DNA of 5,290 nt from Candidatus Poseidoniales archaeon (GTDB lineage: Archaea; Thermoplasmatota; Poseidoniia; Poseidoniales; Poseidoniaceae). How positions within the stretch are numbered: position 1 is the stretch's first letter; every line of letters starts with the position of its first letter. The stretch spans positions 26,902 through 32,191 of the forward strand of contig QQSG01000061.1 of the NCBI GenBank assembly GCA_003602665.1, read 5' to 3'. A program made the translations under genes and the position numbers. This document shows, piece after piece, positions 4,410 to 5,290 of this stretch. The notes beneath the pieces are model-generated. The model had not been told where the DNA came from. It saw only the letters and a program-made list of their open reading frames with translations, and searched no databases.

Positions 4410-5276
4410 ATGACAACAATGTTCTGGATTCTTTGGTTCTTTATTGCCTTCATTATCGTCCTCGTGGCCTTCACTCTCCGTAAAGAGACAGAAGAAATGC
4501 CGCGCCGTGAAATTCTACGTGCTGTAGAATCCACTGGAGGCATGGGTGTTTCTGAACGGGCCTTTTTGTGGGTCTTTTCTTGGATGGATACGCGATTCCG
4601 TATTCAAGACTACTGGAACATGTCGAAGGGTGCATACTACAACATGCATCGACAAATGCCACTTACACACGCTGAAAAATACAAACTTCGAATCATATGG
4701 TATTGGTATCCACTCTACTGTCTTGGTGGAATCTCCTTCCTAAGTTTCATTGTCCTTGTCATCACAGGAACCGTCCTTGGAATCTACTATGTCCCGGGTG
4801 GCGAAGGTGATCCTTCACCTGCGTATGCCTCTATGGAATTCATTATGCTCGAGCTTCCTTTTGGTTACATCATCAGAGCGGTTCACCACTGGACGACGCA
4901 CTTCATGGTGGCATCAGTATTCTTACACATGTGTCGTGTTTACTTCACAGGTGCATACCGAAACCCTCGTGAGTTGAACTGGTTGATTGGTGTAGCCCTC
5001 ATGGCTCTTACAATCGTCTTTGGATACTCTGGCTATCTCCTTCCATGGGACAGTCTTGCCTACGGTGCTGCTGTCATTGGAATCAACCTAGCGAATTCAT
5101 CACCATTGATTGGGAAATACATCGCAACTCTTCTGTTTGGAGGTTCTTCATTGACACCTCGGACAGTAACACGTATGTACTTCATACACGTCTTTATTCT
5201 ACCAGTGATAGTGACCACATTGATCGTTATTCACTTGTTTATTGTCTGGGTACAAGGCATTGCGGAGCCGCATTGA
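4410..5276 (+). CDS. Cytochrome b, split b6-type N-terminal subunit with extra N-terminal helix
   Basis: Membrane subunit that carries the b hemes and most of the quinone-reducing site of a bc/b6-type complex. It is 288 residues from ATG 4410. An extra hydrophobic helix at about 4-23 and a charged ~75-residue linker precede the four-helix b6 core, which starts near residue 95. YCLGGI at 103-108 contains C104, aligning with Cys35 of plant b6, the attachment site of the extra c-type heme. Heme ligands are H159 (RAVHHW) and H173 in helix B, and H260 and H275 in helix D. Their spacing of 14 and 15 residues, and the 101 residues from H159 to H260, match b6. Also conserved are RNPRELNW and GYSGYLLPWD. 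The chain ends after helix D (QGIAEPH), so the second half, with the PEWY quinol-site motif, must be a separate gene, expected just downstream. Family assignment is secure. Confidence 0.95.
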   Translation: MTTMFWILWFFIAFIIVLVAFTLRKETEEMPRREILRAVESTGGMGVSERAFLWVFSWMDTRFRIQDYWNMSKGAYYNMHRQMPLTHAEKYKLRIIWYWYPLYCLGGISFLSFIVLVITGTVLGIYYVPGGEGDPSPAYASMEFIMLELPFGYIIRAVHHWTTHFMVASVFLHMCRVYFTGAYRNPRELNWLIGVALMALTIVFGYSGYLLPWDSLAYGAAVIGINLANSSPLIGKYIATLLFGGSSLTPRTVTRMYFIHVFILPVIVTTLIVIHLFIVWVQGIAEPH

Positions 5277-5290
5277 TACGGGGGAATCTG
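5277..5290 (+). other. Start of the gap to a next operon gene
   Basis: Fourteen bases after the cytochrome b stop contain GGGGGAA, which could be the ribosome site of a gene beginning just past the right edge. A subunit IV-like cytochrome b C-terminal domain is the expected product. Nothing more can be seen. Confidence 0.3.

Overview
The window looks archaeal, most likely a marine planktonic euryarchaeon of the Poseidoniales (Marine Group II/III) type. This rests on strong GGTGA-type Shine-Dalgarno sites, short archaeal intergenic spacing, a divergent FtsZ and a Tat-exported Rieske protein beside a b6-type cytochrome b. The organism assignment is inference, because no rRNA or other marker gene is present. 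No tRNA, rRNA, CRISPR array, insertion sequence or integrase was seen.

Left part (1-2137): a multi-spanning membrane protein of unknown function enters from the left edge on the + strand, probably cut at its 5' end, and finishes with an acidic tail. It meets an FtsZ/tubulin-family gene tail to tail; the two stop codons overlap by 4 bases at TTAA (891-894). The FtsZ-like gene (- strand) is preceded, 35 bases upstream on the same strand, by a small TPR protein gene, so the two probably form a small transcription unit. The FtsZ-like protein keeps the GGGTGTG phosphate loop and the NxDxxD T7 loop, but has no N-terminal extension, no C-terminal tail and altered nucleotide-pocket loops.

Middle (2138-2280): a 143-base divergent intergenic region must hold the promoters of both the TPR-FtsZ unit and the rightward operon.

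Right part (2281-5276): four tightly packed + strand genes form a respiratory operon. In order they are (1) a secreted, C-terminally anchored Reeler-like beta domain with an odd Cys-Leu-Cys-His site, (2) a small two-helix membrane protein with no recognised family, (3) a Tat-type Rieske iron-sulfur protein with an extra cysteine and an enlarged cluster-binding loop, and (4) a cytochrome b of the split b6 type with an extra N-terminal membrane helix. The cytochrome b has the YCLGG cysteine that carries the additional covalent heme (heme c_n/c_i) in b6f-type enzymes, and its helix D histidines have b6-type spacing. The operon probably continues past the right edge, where a subunit IV-like gene (the second half of cytochrome b) is expected. 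Together these genes suggest an unusual archaeal quinol-oxidising bc/b6-type complex with two candidate lineage-specific subunits.
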